A stretch of DNA of 12,709 bases from Setaria digitata (taxonomy: Eukaryota > Nematoda > Chromadorea > Rhabditida > Setariidae). Every line of letters starts with the position of its first letter. Within the stretch, counting starts at the first letter, position 1. The notes beneath the pieces are model-generated. The model searched no databases. It was not told the DNA's origin and was given only the letters and a program-made list of their open reading frames with translations. A program made the position numbers and the translations under genes. The DNA lies in the NCBI GenBank assembly GCA_003640385.1, contig RCAB01000921.1, forward strand, positions 1-12,709, given 5' to 3'. Shown here piece by piece: positions 1 to 7,996 of this stretch.

Positions 1-300
1 AAAAATAATAAAAATAAAAATAATAAAAATAAAAATAATAAAGTAAAATAGTAAAAGTAAAAATAATAGAAATAAAATTAATAAAAATAAAAATAATAAT
101 AATAAAAATAATAACAATGAAAATAACAAAAATTAAAATAATATAATTTATAATAGCAGTAATTTGGAATAATAGTAATTTATAAACGTAATAATTTATA
201 ATAATATTTCACGGTAAGGATAATTTATAATAATAATTATAATGATAGTTTTCAATGTTAATAATATCAATTTACAATGATAGTCATAATAGTGTAAGGA
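1..300. repeat. AAT/AAAT-rich simple-sequence array, left part
   Basis: The first 130 bases are almost entirely A and T in units such as aataataaaaat. From about 130 to 300 the same composition continues with scattered G and C and many taata and ataat units. No coding signal is visible. Because exon 365-567 ends in a good minus-strand donor at 364, this array most likely lies inside, or interrupts, the downstream intron of that gene. It resembles the larger array at 970-4440 in its base unit but is less purine-biased. Confidence 0.85.
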
Positions 301-364
301 AATTTCTTTTAGTTCTTCCGGAACTTTTACATGGAAAAGAAAATTGAATATGAATGAAACATAC

Positions 365-567
365 AGAACGATTTCGCGGACCTCCTCCACTCGTTCGCGT
401 TCTGACGCACTTCCTTGCACTTTAGGTGCCGCCGCATTGCCGCTTTCTTCGCTGAGCAGTGGCTCATGCGTTGCCAACTGGAACGCCGAACCCACCTTGC
501 GGATCGGTTCTTCATCCATGCGTTCCTGGCCTTCGCACGCTTCCAACCTCGCTCTCAGCCCATTAAT
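365..567 (-). CDS. Internal exon of unrecognised coiled-coil-like protein (second visible exon)
   Basis: On the minus strand the exon opens after a canonical cttttcag acceptor (568-575) and closes before the donor GTATGTTT (364 downward). It is 203 bp, reads 67 codons from ATT at 567, and ends with two bases of a codon. The frame begins INGLRARLEACEGQERMDEE and continues through a polar, acidic, Ala/Ser-rich segment to VEEVREIV. The start is predicted to be helical with coiled-coil character; the rest looks disordered. GC is far above that of the flanking arrays, which supports real coding sequence. The open frame runs on past the donor to 196 but becomes low-complexity and Ile-rich, so I end the exon at the donor. 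I do not recognise the family. The preceding exon ends in phase 0 and this one starts in phase 0, so the join is consistent. Confidence 0.6.
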
Positions 568-782
568 CTGAAAAGTTCAGTACATCGTTTATTGTGGCTG
601 ATGAAGTGTTCAATTAGGCGTGTTTATTCATGCTGTAACTTTTAAAACTTAACTTCCTTACATAATTTTGTATTTTGAAATATCACCGATTCATTAACAA
701 ATAAACTATATACATAGCAAATTATTGCGCAATTAAGTGATAAAAAATTTGATGACAAATTAATCTCAGATGAAAAACATAC
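568..782 (-). other. Intron between the two left-hand exons
   Basis: This 215-bp minus-strand interval begins with donor GTATGTTTTTC (782 downward) and ends with acceptor cttttcag (575-568). Exon 783-911 is exactly 43 codons, so the intron is phase 0 and keeps the frame. The interval is AT-rich with stops in the flanking frame, as expected for an intron. Confidence 0.6.
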
Positions 783-911
783 AATTTGAGCCGCATTATG
801 CAGGTAATTCTCCAATACCTGGTAATACTGCGGTTCACTGCGCAGGCGATCCTTTAAATCTGCCATGTTTGGCAGTTTTGGGCCCGCTACTGCATCCATT
901 TCCATTCTTAC
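783..911 (-). CDS. Upstream exon of the same unrecognised protein, possibly its first coding exon
   Basis: The minus-strand exon is bounded by a strong acceptor, ttctttttttcag (924-912), and donor GTATGTTTTTC at 782. It is 129 bp and translates without a stop for 43 codons: it starts VRMEMDAVAGPKLPNMADLK and ends ENYLHNAAQI. Its middle (DRLRSEPQYYQVLENYL) is amphipathic and probably helical, leading into the coiled-coil-like start of exon 365-567. The first ATG (905) lies only six bases after the acceptor. That spacing suits a spliced-leader trans-splice site followed by a very short 5'UTR, so this may be the 5' end of the gene; an ordinary internal exon is the alternative. No further coding exon is seen upstream before the 3.4-kb array. 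Family not recognised. Confidence 0.6.
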
Positions 912-2849
912 CTGAAAAAAAGAAGACAACATTAATCTGGGATACAGAATCAAAGCTAATTAGTAATAGAAATAATTAATAGCAACAACAATAAAAGAGT
1001 AAAAAAATAAATAATTTACAACAAAAAAATAGCAATAAGAACAATAATAAGAATAGACAGATAATAATTAAAACGAAAATAATAGGAATAATAAGAATTA
1101 ATGATAAGAATAACAACCACAAGAATAAAAGAATAAAAATAATAAAGATAGTAAAAGCAGTTAAACAAATAATTAATTATAAAAAAAAACAGCTAAAAAT
1201 AAAAATATTAGCAATAATAATTATTAATAAGAATAACAAGAACAATAATAATTAATAATAAGAATAATAAGGATAATGAGAATAGGAAAAATAGGAATAA
1301 TCAAAATAGCAGAAATACTAAAAATGATAAGAGTGACAAGAATAATATCAGTAACAGTAATAAAAACAAGAAGTATAATAAAAGTAATAAGAATGATATA
1401 AATCAGGAATACTAAGAATAGGAAAAGTAGCAAGAAGCACACGAATGATAAGAAATAGGAGTAGTAACAATAATCAAAATAAGAATAATAATTAATAGTA
1501 GGAATAGGAAGAAGAACAATAAATAATGAGGATAAAAGTACGATAAGAATAATAAAAGCAATAGGAACAATAAGAAATAATAGCGACAAAAGGAGTAATA
1601 ATTAGTGATAAGAACGACATGGACAGTAATTAATAAGAAGGACGACAAGAATAACAGGAATAATAAGAATAACAACAATAAACGGAATAATAGGAATTAT
1701 AATATTAAACACAAAATTAATAGCAATTACTAATAAAAGAAGAAACATGAGAGTAATATTATGGAAATAGTTAATGATAAGAAGAATAATTATTCACAAT
1801 AAGGATAACAGGAATATAGCAGTAATGTGGATAATAAGAAACGAAAAATGAGAATAATAAGAAAAACCACTAATAATAAGAATAATAAAGAAAATAAGAG
1901 TAGTAACCAATAATAGGAATAATTTCAGCAACAAGAATTATAAGAATGGCAATAATTAATTAAAGGAAAACCAACTTAAAATAAGAATAATAATTGATGA
2001 AAATAGCAAAAATAATAGTAATAGTAAGAATAATAGCAATAATAAATTGTAACAGGAACAATAATCAATAATGAGAACAATAAGAATAACATTTATAATA
2101 AAAATAACAAGAGAAATAATGAAAAGAAATAACTCATAATGAAAAAAACGGAATAAGGAGAATGGTAAGAGTTAGTTACAAGAAAAAATTTAGTTACAAG
2201 TAATAACAATGAAAAATAAGAGCAATAGGAATAACAAAAATTCTATCTAATAATAACAATACGAATGGTAGGAAAAAAATAAGAACAAGAAGAATAATAA
2301 TATAAAGAACAATTACTAATAATGCGAACAATAGTTAATGATGAGAATGATGTGGTAAGAATACTGAGATAAGAGCAATGATTGACAGCAATATTAACAA
2401 TTAATAAAGAAATTAATAAGAATAATAATTAATAATAAAACTTGGAAAGTATTTAATGATATAATTAACGATAATAATAACGAATAATAAGAATAAGGAG
2501 GTAATAAGTACAAGAGGAATAATAAGAATAATCAGAATAATAGGAGTACTAGAAATAGTAAGAGTAATTGGAATCACAAGAACAACATGAATGATGATAA
2601 TAATAAGAATTATAACTATAAAAGATACGAATAAGAATTATTATTAGGAATATTAGAAGAAATGACAATTATAAGAGTAATGAAAAATAATATGGATATA
2701 ATTAATAATAAGAATGGTAAGAACAATAACTGACAGTAAGAATGATAAGAATAATAGGTAAATGATAAGTGTAGTGAGAATAATAATTAATGATAAGGGT
2801 AATAGGAATAATTTGACATGAGCATAATAAGGGTAATAAGAATATTAAA

Positions 2850-2870
2850 AGTTATAATTGATACTAAGAG
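2850..2870 (+). repeat. Direct-repeat copy inside the AAT array (partner at 3157-3177)
   Basis: The sequence agttataattgatactaag recurs at 3157 as agttataattaatactaag, with a single substitution, about 307 bp apart. In this low-complexity background the unusual internal order (ataatt-atactaag) suggests local duplication of array segments rather than chance. Confidence 0.5.
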
Positions 2871-3345
2871 TTTTAAAAATAGTGGCAAGAATGGCAATCC
2901 AACTAATAATACGAATAATGGCTAATAATACGAATATTAAGAATGATATGAATAATAAGAAAAATAATTAAAGATAAGTATAAAGAATAATAATTATTAT
3001 TATTAATAAAAATGGCAGGAGTAACATTATAAATTATTAATAATAAGAATGATAATCGAGATTAAAAATAATAAAAAAATAATGTAATAATTTGAATACG
3101 AAAAATAATAAAACAATAAGGATAATAAGAGTAAAGGGAATAAGAAGAGCAATAAGAGTTATAATTAATACTAAGAATAAGAAGGTCAGTAATTAAGAAT
3201 AAGAATGGCAAGAATGATAAGAACAAAAAGAATTATAGAAGGAGGAATTTATAACTGGATTAATAAGAAAAATGAGAATAATAATGAACAGGAATAATAA
3301 GGATAATGGCGATGTGTAATAAGGATACCATTTAAAAATAATTGA

Positions 3346-3375
3346 TAAGGTTAATAATTATTTTTATTAACCTTA
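3346..3375. repeat. Perfect 12-bp inverted repeat (hairpin) within the array
   Basis: TAAGGTTAATAA at 3346-3357 is the exact reverse complement of TTATTAACCTTA at 3364-3375, with a six-base loop. The right arm is pyrimidine-rich, against the purine bias of the surrounding array, so it stands out as a small inversion or foldback. No flanking target duplication is evident. Confidence 0.7.
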
Positions 3376-3973
3376 ATTAATGATGACGGGAATAGTAAGA
3401 GTGATACGAAAAACAAAATAAATAATAACAAGAGAGTACAAGCAATGATTAATAGTAGGAATAATAAAAAATAGGAATAACAGCAGTAATAAAGAGATTA
3501 AGAATAGTGGTTATAAAAAGAATAACCAGAGTTATAATAATTAATGAGAATAATAGTAATGATTACAACAATAAATAATAAAAATAATAATTAGCAACAA
3601 GTATTAGCAAGAGTAATAAGACTAATAGGGAAAGCATAAATAACAGAAAAGCAATTAGTTAAGATATAAAAGGAATAATAAATAAAACAAGAATAATACT
3701 TGATGATAAGAATAGTAGGAAGGAACAATAAGACCAATAATTGATAATAATATCGAGAAATAAGATTAAAAATTAATTGGAAGAATAATAGGAATAATAA
3801 CAATGCAATTAATAAGAGTAATAATCAACAATAATAATAATTATAAATAATAAAAGTTAATAATGAGAATAATGAATAATGAGAACAATAAGTGTAATAA
3901 GGACGGCAACTAAAAAACATAGTGATTAATAATAAAAATAATTAGTAATAAAAATAATAATAATGAGAATAAT

Positions 3974-4069
3974 GTCAATAGTAAGAATAATAAAAATAAT
4001 GACTAATAAAACCAATAATAAAAATAAGAACAATAAGCATAAGAATGACGTCAATAGTAAGAATAATAA
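3974..4069 (+). repeat. Short exact direct repeat within the array
   Basis: GTCAATAGTAAGAATAATAA occurs at 3974-3993 and again at 4050-4069, 76 bp apart and identical over 20 bases. It is further evidence of recent short-range duplication in the array. Confidence 0.55.
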
Positions 4070-4282
4070 TTCGAAATAAGGAAAATACGCACAACGAGGA
4101 CCTCAAGAATAATAATTAATAATAAGATTAATAAGAATATGAGTAATACTTATAATGAAGAATAATGATTAATAGGGATTATAATTCAAAATAGGATAAT
4201 GAGAATTATAGGAATGATAGTTAGTAATAAGATTATTAGGAATAATACGAGTAATAAGAATAACCATTGACAAGAATAATGC

Positions 4283-4361
4283 TGATAATAATAAATAATA
4301 ATAATTAATAATAATAATAATAATTAATAATAATAATAATAATAAATAATAATAATAATAA
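4283..4361. repeat. Near-pure (AAT)n core tract
   Basis: This is the cleanest microsatellite in the window: mostly uninterrupted AAT/ATA triplets, with a few single-base insertions or losses shifting the phase (aataaataat, attaataat). It lies near the right edge of the degenerate array and may be its youngest, still length-variable part. Confidence 0.85.
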
Positions 4362-4517
4362 CAAAAAATAACAATAATTATAATTATAAAAATAATTGAA
4401 ATGATATTAATAATCGCGGAAATGTAATTATTGTTAAAGCAGGAATAGTACGCGAAAGGATACGGTACTGTTGGCACTGTGAGAGGGAGGTGGACTAATG
4501 AAATTATGAAGTTGAAA

Positions 4518-4736
4518 TTACTTGCCGGTAAAAAAGGGAAAAAAAAAAAGGAAAAGGATTACTTGCAGTTTCTCGTCGATTTTGCTCCTGTTTATCGTCG
4601 ATCCACAAGTCGTTTCCAGCGTTGTATGTTGATATGAAGACGGTCCTTCGAATGTAATGGAGATATTTTCGCGCCCTTCAGTTTTTTCTTTTGGTGGAAT
4701 AAAGGATGAAAGGGATATAAACCTTTTTTCATCCAT
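4518..4736 (-). CDS. Doubtful 72-codon ORF of unknown function
   Basis: A minus-strand frame opens with ATG at 4736, directly preceded by an in-frame TAG, and runs to a stop at 4518. It starts MDEKRFISLSSFIPPKEKTE, is polar and Ser/Thr/Lys-rich through the middle, and ends in a Phe-rich tail encoded by an A-run on the plus strand. I recognise no domain. GC is higher than in its surroundings. However, the start lies in the left unit of the 4723-4869 tandem duplication, and no convincing acceptor precedes it. It could be a small gene, a decayed exon (a weak donor CAA|GTAATC lies near 4562) or chance. Confidence 0.2.
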   Translation of the reverse strand: MDEKRFISLSSFIPPKEKTEGRENISITFEGPSSYQHTTLETTCGSTINRSKIDEKLQVILFLFFFPFFTGK

Positions 4737-4869
4737 CTACCAGTATTTCCTTTTCTGTCTTCCTCTTTCGAATACAGCCTGGCAGTAAGTCTTTTTTCAT
4801 CTTTCTTCCAGTATTTCCTTTACTTTTCTTTACTTCTCTGTTCCTCTTTCGAGTACAGTCTAGGTGATA
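4723..4869. repeat. Imperfect tandem duplication, units of about 68 and 79 bp
   Basis: Unit one (4723-4790) and unit two (4791-4869) share the order ctttttt-cat, ccagtatttcctttt, ctgt-tcctctttcga and tacag-ct. Unit two carries an extra cttttctttactt insertion. The units are pyrimidine-rich on the plus strand. No coding frame runs through both. Confidence 0.65.
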
Positions 4870-5230
4870 CTTTAGAGATACTTTTGCATATTTTGATCTT
4901 ACTTATCTGTCAGCAACGACATGCATATCGCTGAGACGGTTTTTTCATCGACCCCACGGAGCACTTCTTACCGTTCTCTATTTGTCCTTTGATTGTGTTT
5001 TATAAGCGATTCACCCATTAGATAGGGTTTTTTTCAGGTTCTTCTTTGAAGTGTAATGGCACGGGAAGTGCTCTTTTCAGTTGGTCATTTTTTCCAGAAT
5101 CTCTTTGGACAGTGTTTTCCGAAACTATTTAATAGTAATTTTTGTGTAAATTATAATTTTACTATTCTCCATTTACTCTCTCTCCATTAAAGTTTTTCTC
5201 AACGGCGCATGCATTTTGATATTCCATTTT
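4870..5230. other. Stretch without a gene, moderately AT-rich
   Basis: Several T-runs followed by cag occur (for example 5030-5038 and 5074-5081), resembling plus-strand acceptors. The reading frames after them close within about 30 codons and have no recognisable content. I see no supported gene or RNA here. Confidence 0.5.
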
Positions 5231-6755
5231 TTTGCATTTTTTTTTTTTTTTTTTTAACGACAGCTTGCAAAATTACGATAAAATAGCATCAAGATATGAT
5301 TTGCCTAATATCTTCGTTAAGTCGAAGAATGCAATTACAATTACTCTATTTTCCAGCATTAAATTGGTTTTATATCCTTTCGCTGTAATAAGCGGTAAAA
5401 AGCTTACATTTCAATCAGTCTCGAAGTGAAATGAATTTTGATATATTTCAATATATTTCAATAAATACACGATAATTCATAATTATACTAAAGAAATTTT
5501 CCAATATTTATCCGTTGGTTCTGATTCAAATTCGAGAGCAAAATGAAAATGTCAAAGGTATACATAGGTTAGCTTTAGTGTTTAAGGTAAAGTATCGAGA
5601 ATCAGTTGAAGCTTTACTATGCTGCAGCAGTTAAAAATTTTTTTTTTTCAAAGTGACACAAAAGAGTGAGTCGAAATTTCTCATATTTCAAGACCAATTA
5701 ATTACAAAATTTGACAGTTAGAAAAAAAATGAAAACTATCTTCTATTTCTTTTTCTGTTTCATTTCTACATTTTTTTTACTTCTATTTAAGTAAGTTTGA
5801 GTACACAGAAAGAAAGTTTGAGTAGCTTAATCATGTGAAACATTAAATTACGGTCCGGCATGGTAAGAGCGCTGAACAAAATATTATTACTGGAATTAAA
5901 TTATATTTATTATCATTTCTCATTGTTTATTACCACATATTGGACACCATTTCAAAAAAAAAAAAACAAAAATGCATGTTATTATTAAATTATAATGTCT
6001 TTTTATGGGAGATTTTAAATTAATAAATTGATTATAAATACTTCGTTGACGTGAAAATTATTAGTAATTTTGGTTCTTAGCTAATAAAATTTAGTTTGAT
6101 TTAAGAAAACGACATATTAATGTTTGTCAAATAAGCATACATATCTCCTTTCTTTTTCTTGAAGCAATTTAAATTAATTCAGACAAGACTGATGAATATG
6201 GATAAATTCAAAACTTTGAGCAAATGTGTTTTTTTCCAAATAAAAAATTTTGCTTTTTCTTACTTTTTCCGTTTGCTATAATCTAATTTTTTGGATCTTT
6301 CTCCAAGAAAAAAAAAAAACGAAATGCAATATTGAAATACCGCATTCAATTTTTAATAAAATCATTTATTGCGTGGATGATGATTTTGGGCGGACGAATG
6401 CTTCGATAATATCGTGATTCTCGACTCAAGCAAGATGGAGAGCTGAACTTCGTAGACTTATTGTTGGTAGCTCAATTCAGGTGTTTGAGTTAAAATCACA
6501 TGTTTCTGTTTAACACAGTGGCAACCAATTTCCTCTTTTTTTTATTTCAACATGTTTTAATTTACATGTTATTATTCAAGTGATAAAAATTCGTTAGCTT
6601 CATCAAGTAATATTGAAATCAGTAGCTTATTAGAAGAGAAAAAGCTCGAAATCTCTCTCGTCGATTTCTTTGATATCATAAACAACAATTATCATTACCA
6701 AATTCAAAATCGATTTCTGGAATAAATAAAAAATTACCGCGGTCGATTCACTGTT
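5231..6755. other. AT-rich noncoding stretch
   Basis: The stretch holds a long T-run (about 5237-5255), many A and T homopolymers, two copies of atatatttca near 5440-5460, and two copies of AAGTTTGAGTA at 5793 and 5814. A slightly more complex patch at 6370-6475 shows short minus-strand open frames but no kelch-like motif and no strong splice pair. This interval is where the last kelch blade of the gene at 6758-7726 would be expected, and I do not find it. Confidence 0.5.
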
Positions 6756-6757
6756 CG

Positions 6758-7726
6758 TTACCGATGCCATTTTCCTTCCCTCACATCGATAAATTCACAC
6801 GTTTGCAAACGACTAGTACCGTCAAAACCACCACATATGAATGCCACATATTCAATTACAGCAGCACCAACACCGGAACGCTCTAATTTTAACGAAATTT
6901 AAATGAAAATTTCAAACTCTTTGTGTATTTGAAATTTCATGATTATTGACAATTGAATGAATTATGCGATATTGGCAAAAAAGGAAAAGAAAAGAAAAAA
7001 TCATCCAGTTACGTTTAGATTATGCTGATTATGTGGATAACAGCTGATAAGGTTGATAATACTAACACGACTTGTCATATTGTTGCTCATAATAAACCAT
7101 TGGTCACGTTGAGGTTCGTAATATTCAACGCTAGCGTGACAATTCATTCCGTCAAAACCACCGACAGCATATGTGACATTTTTCATCATTACGCAGTGTC
7201 CGGTCACTTCTTAAAAAATAAAAAAAAAAATTTAATTTTTATTAGAATAAAACTTTAAATCTCTAACTTATAATTTCAGTTTTTCTGAACTTCCTCGAGT
7301 CTGCTTTTTAATCTTTTATTTAACAAACACAGGAAAAAGAAAAAGAAAGAAAATATGGTTTTGCAATTCTACAACAAAAAACAATCAATGTAATAATTAT
7401 AGAACTAACGACAGGAAGAAAATAGCGAATTTATTCATTTAATTTATTAATTTATCTCTAATTAGTTTTATTTCAGTTGCCAATACTTGACGCTTCGTAA
7501 AATTCGTGTGCAAATTTTACTTGATCATTTAGACTAAATCTTCGCGTTAAACGATAATATTTTGCACCATTAAAACCGTCAGTGGTAAATAAATGTTCAC
7601 CAGTATTAATGACAGCGTAATAAACACGTGGAATTTCAAAAAGTTTCAACTCTGAGCGTACCCAACGTTGCACACGTGAGTCAAACATTTCTACTGACAT
7701 TGTTGGGCCAATATTCGACCAACTTC
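6758..7726 (-). CDS. Kelch-repeat protein, KLHL10/SPE-26-like, three exons, lacking a visible BTB/BACK part
   Basis: Three minus-strand exons (7726-7487, 7209-7067, 6880-6762) join in frame and encode four consecutive kelch blades. Kelch blades form a beta-propeller which, in KLHL proteins, recruits substrates to a Cullin-3 ubiquitin ligase. KLHL10 and the nematode sperm protein SPE-26 are known members with this type of blade order. Order here: blade 1 (GSWSNIGPTMSVEMFDSR then QRW), blade 2 (PRVYYAVINT, TDGFNG), blade 3 (YAVGGFDG, VEYYEPQRDQW), blade 4 (RRSGVGAAVI, ICGGFDG, GKW). Family proteins have an N-terminal BTB and BACK region and normally five or six blades. Here neither the BTB/BACK region nor a final blade is found nearby. 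Blade 2 has DG for the conserved GG and has lost its tryptophan. Translation could start at ATG 7700. Reading past the last donor meets TAA at once (6760-6758). Truncated gene or pseudogene are both possible. Confidence 0.7.
6762..6880 (-). CDS. Kelch exon C: blade 4
   Basis: The exon reads RSGVGAAVIEYVAFICGGFD, then GTSRLQTCEFIDVREGKWH. The R-S-G-V-G opening, ICGGFDG and the closing GKW are a textbook kelch blade. The acceptor is attagag just upstream; with donor 7066 it yields S-R-R-S-G-V-G, the usual KLHL spelling. The exon is 119 bp and ends two bases into an Arg codon before GTAACG (6761). If that donor is unused, the protein ends Trp-His-Arg-stop. Confidence 0.75.
6881..7066 (-). other. 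Intron between kelch exons B and C
   Basis: This is a 186-bp minus-strand interval from donor GTTAGT to acceptor ttagag, phase 0. A second in-frame pairing shifts both junctions by two bases (exon B to 7069, exon C from 6882) and would replace Arg by Gln at the join. Confidence 0.65.
7067..7209 (-). CDS. Kelch exon B: blade 3
   Basis: The exon reads K-V-T-G-H-C-V-M-M, then YAVGGFDG, VEYYEPQRDQW and IMSNNMTS. The double Gly, the Tyr pair and the Trp at the expected spacing make this a canonical kelch blade. The acceptor is tttttttaagaag, a tandem AAG-AAG: use of the first gives ...SKVTG, use of the second (exon start 7206) gives ...SMTG, and both keep the frame. The preferred donor is GTTAGT at 7066; an overlapping GTGTTAG donor at 7068 is also in frame when paired with an alternative acceptor of exon C. 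Confidence 0.75.
7210..7486 (-). other. Intron between kelch exons A and B
   Basis: This interval runs from donor GTATTGG to acceptor ttttttaag on the minus strand, 277 bp, phase 1. It is AT-rich with A-runs on the plus strand, and the flanking frame meets a stop at 7475-7473, a few codons after the donor. Confidence 0.65.
7487..7726 (-). CDS. Kelch exon A: blades 1 and 2
   Basis: The exon follows acceptor tttttccaag (7736-7727) and ends at donor CAA|GTATTGG (7486). It begins with two bases completing a Gly codon, which restores G-S-W-S, the equivalent of the family's G-G-W-S opening of blade 1. The upstream exon should therefore end one base into a codon. It ends one base into a codon, matching the next exon. 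Blade 2 is eroded: TTDGFNG replaces the usual I-G-G-F-D-G, and the W near QVKFAHEF is missing. An in-frame ATG at 7700 lies 26 bases past the acceptor. Confidence 0.7.
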
Positions 7727-7832
7727 CTTGGAAAAAGAAGAAAACACCTCAGTTATAAGAACTGATAGTTTTTGATTCTACAAAACAAATAGGATAAGGA
7801 ATGGCAAAATTTTATAGGTTAAATCATTTTAA

Positions 7833-7996
7833 TTATGTTATCATCGCAAGCATATAAGAAATTTTGTGGACAAAGCGTAGCTCAGTTTCGCTGAATCTAA
7901 CAGTATCATTGCGTCCACGTAGTTCTTCACGTAATCGTACCGCGCCATCGCCATCACAATCGTTAGCCTTAAATTTTTGGCCAAAAATTTTGGGTT
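7833..7996 (-). CDS. C-terminal exon of an EF-hand calcium-binding protein (partial gene)
   Basis: The minus-strand exon opens after a strong ctttttttcag acceptor (8007-7997) and ends at TAA (7835-7833), about 53 codons. It contains PKIFGQKFKAN followed by the loop DCDGDGAVRLRE and EL. All canonical EF-hand positions are filled: Asp at 1, 3 and 5, Gly at 6, Val at 8, Glu at 12, with Phe at -4 and -8 as in calmodulin. A 30-residue tail follows (ELRGRNDTVRFSETELRFVH then KISYMLAMIT). The first two bases complete a codon from an upstream exon, which I could not identify in 8000-10355. A competing reading is that LREELRGRNDTVRF-ELRFVHK is the start of a BTB domain belonging to the adjacent kelch gene. 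The spacing of F and VH fits BTB imperfectly and the EF-hand loop is exact, so I prefer EF-hand. Confidence 0.55.

Larger units (their letters stand above)
970..4440. repeat. Degenerate AAT-derived array with strand-asymmetric composition
   Basis: Nearly all of this stretch is built from units such as aataagaataataa, aataacaa and aataggaa. The plus strand is dominated by A with G as the common interruption and C very rare; the minus strand is therefore T-rich with C interruptions. It looks like an old trinucleotide array that has decayed by point change and local duplication. Several minus-strand open frames inside it (near 1224-1678, 3591-3803 and 4169-4477) encode only runs of Ile, Leu, Phe, Tyr and Ser. 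They result from TTA/TTC/ATT triplets rather than genes. Apart from a hairpin at 3346-3375, I see no gene-like or RNA-like feature in it. Confidence 0.85.

Noticed and set aside
344..645. Plus-strand ORFs over the left exon
   Set aside because: They are antisense shadows of the minus-strand exon 365-567, which has proper splice signals; the plus-strand translations show no recognisable content.
1224..1678. Two overlapping minus-strand ORFs of 88 and 121 codons, rich in Ile, Leu, Phe, Ser and Tyr
   Set aside because: They translate the AAT-derived array (TTA, ATT, TTC and TAT codons). The composition follows the repeat and no domain, splice or start evidence is present; the same holds for 3591-3803 and 4169-4477.
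5232..5429. Plus-strand ORF of 65 codons after a T-run
   Set aside because: It begins in a poly-T stretch encoding Phe and has no recognisable motif or splice context.
5793..5824. Two copies of AAGTTTGAGTA, matching the 3' end of the nematode spliced leader SL1
   Set aside because: Only nine bases match. The preceding SL1 sequence, a donor GT directly after GAG, and a downstream Sm-type site are absent, so this is not a spliced-leader RNA gene.
6370..6475. Patch where a final kelch exon could lie, giving a short tail L-R-S-S-A-L-H-L-A after Trp-His-Arg
   Set aside because: The phase can be made to fit, but the acceptor (caacaataag) is not pyrimidine-rich and the tail has no blade motif.
7022..7258. 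Plus-strand ORF of 78 codons
   Set aside because: It is the antisense shadow of kelch exon B; the minus-strand reading carries a clear kelch blade.
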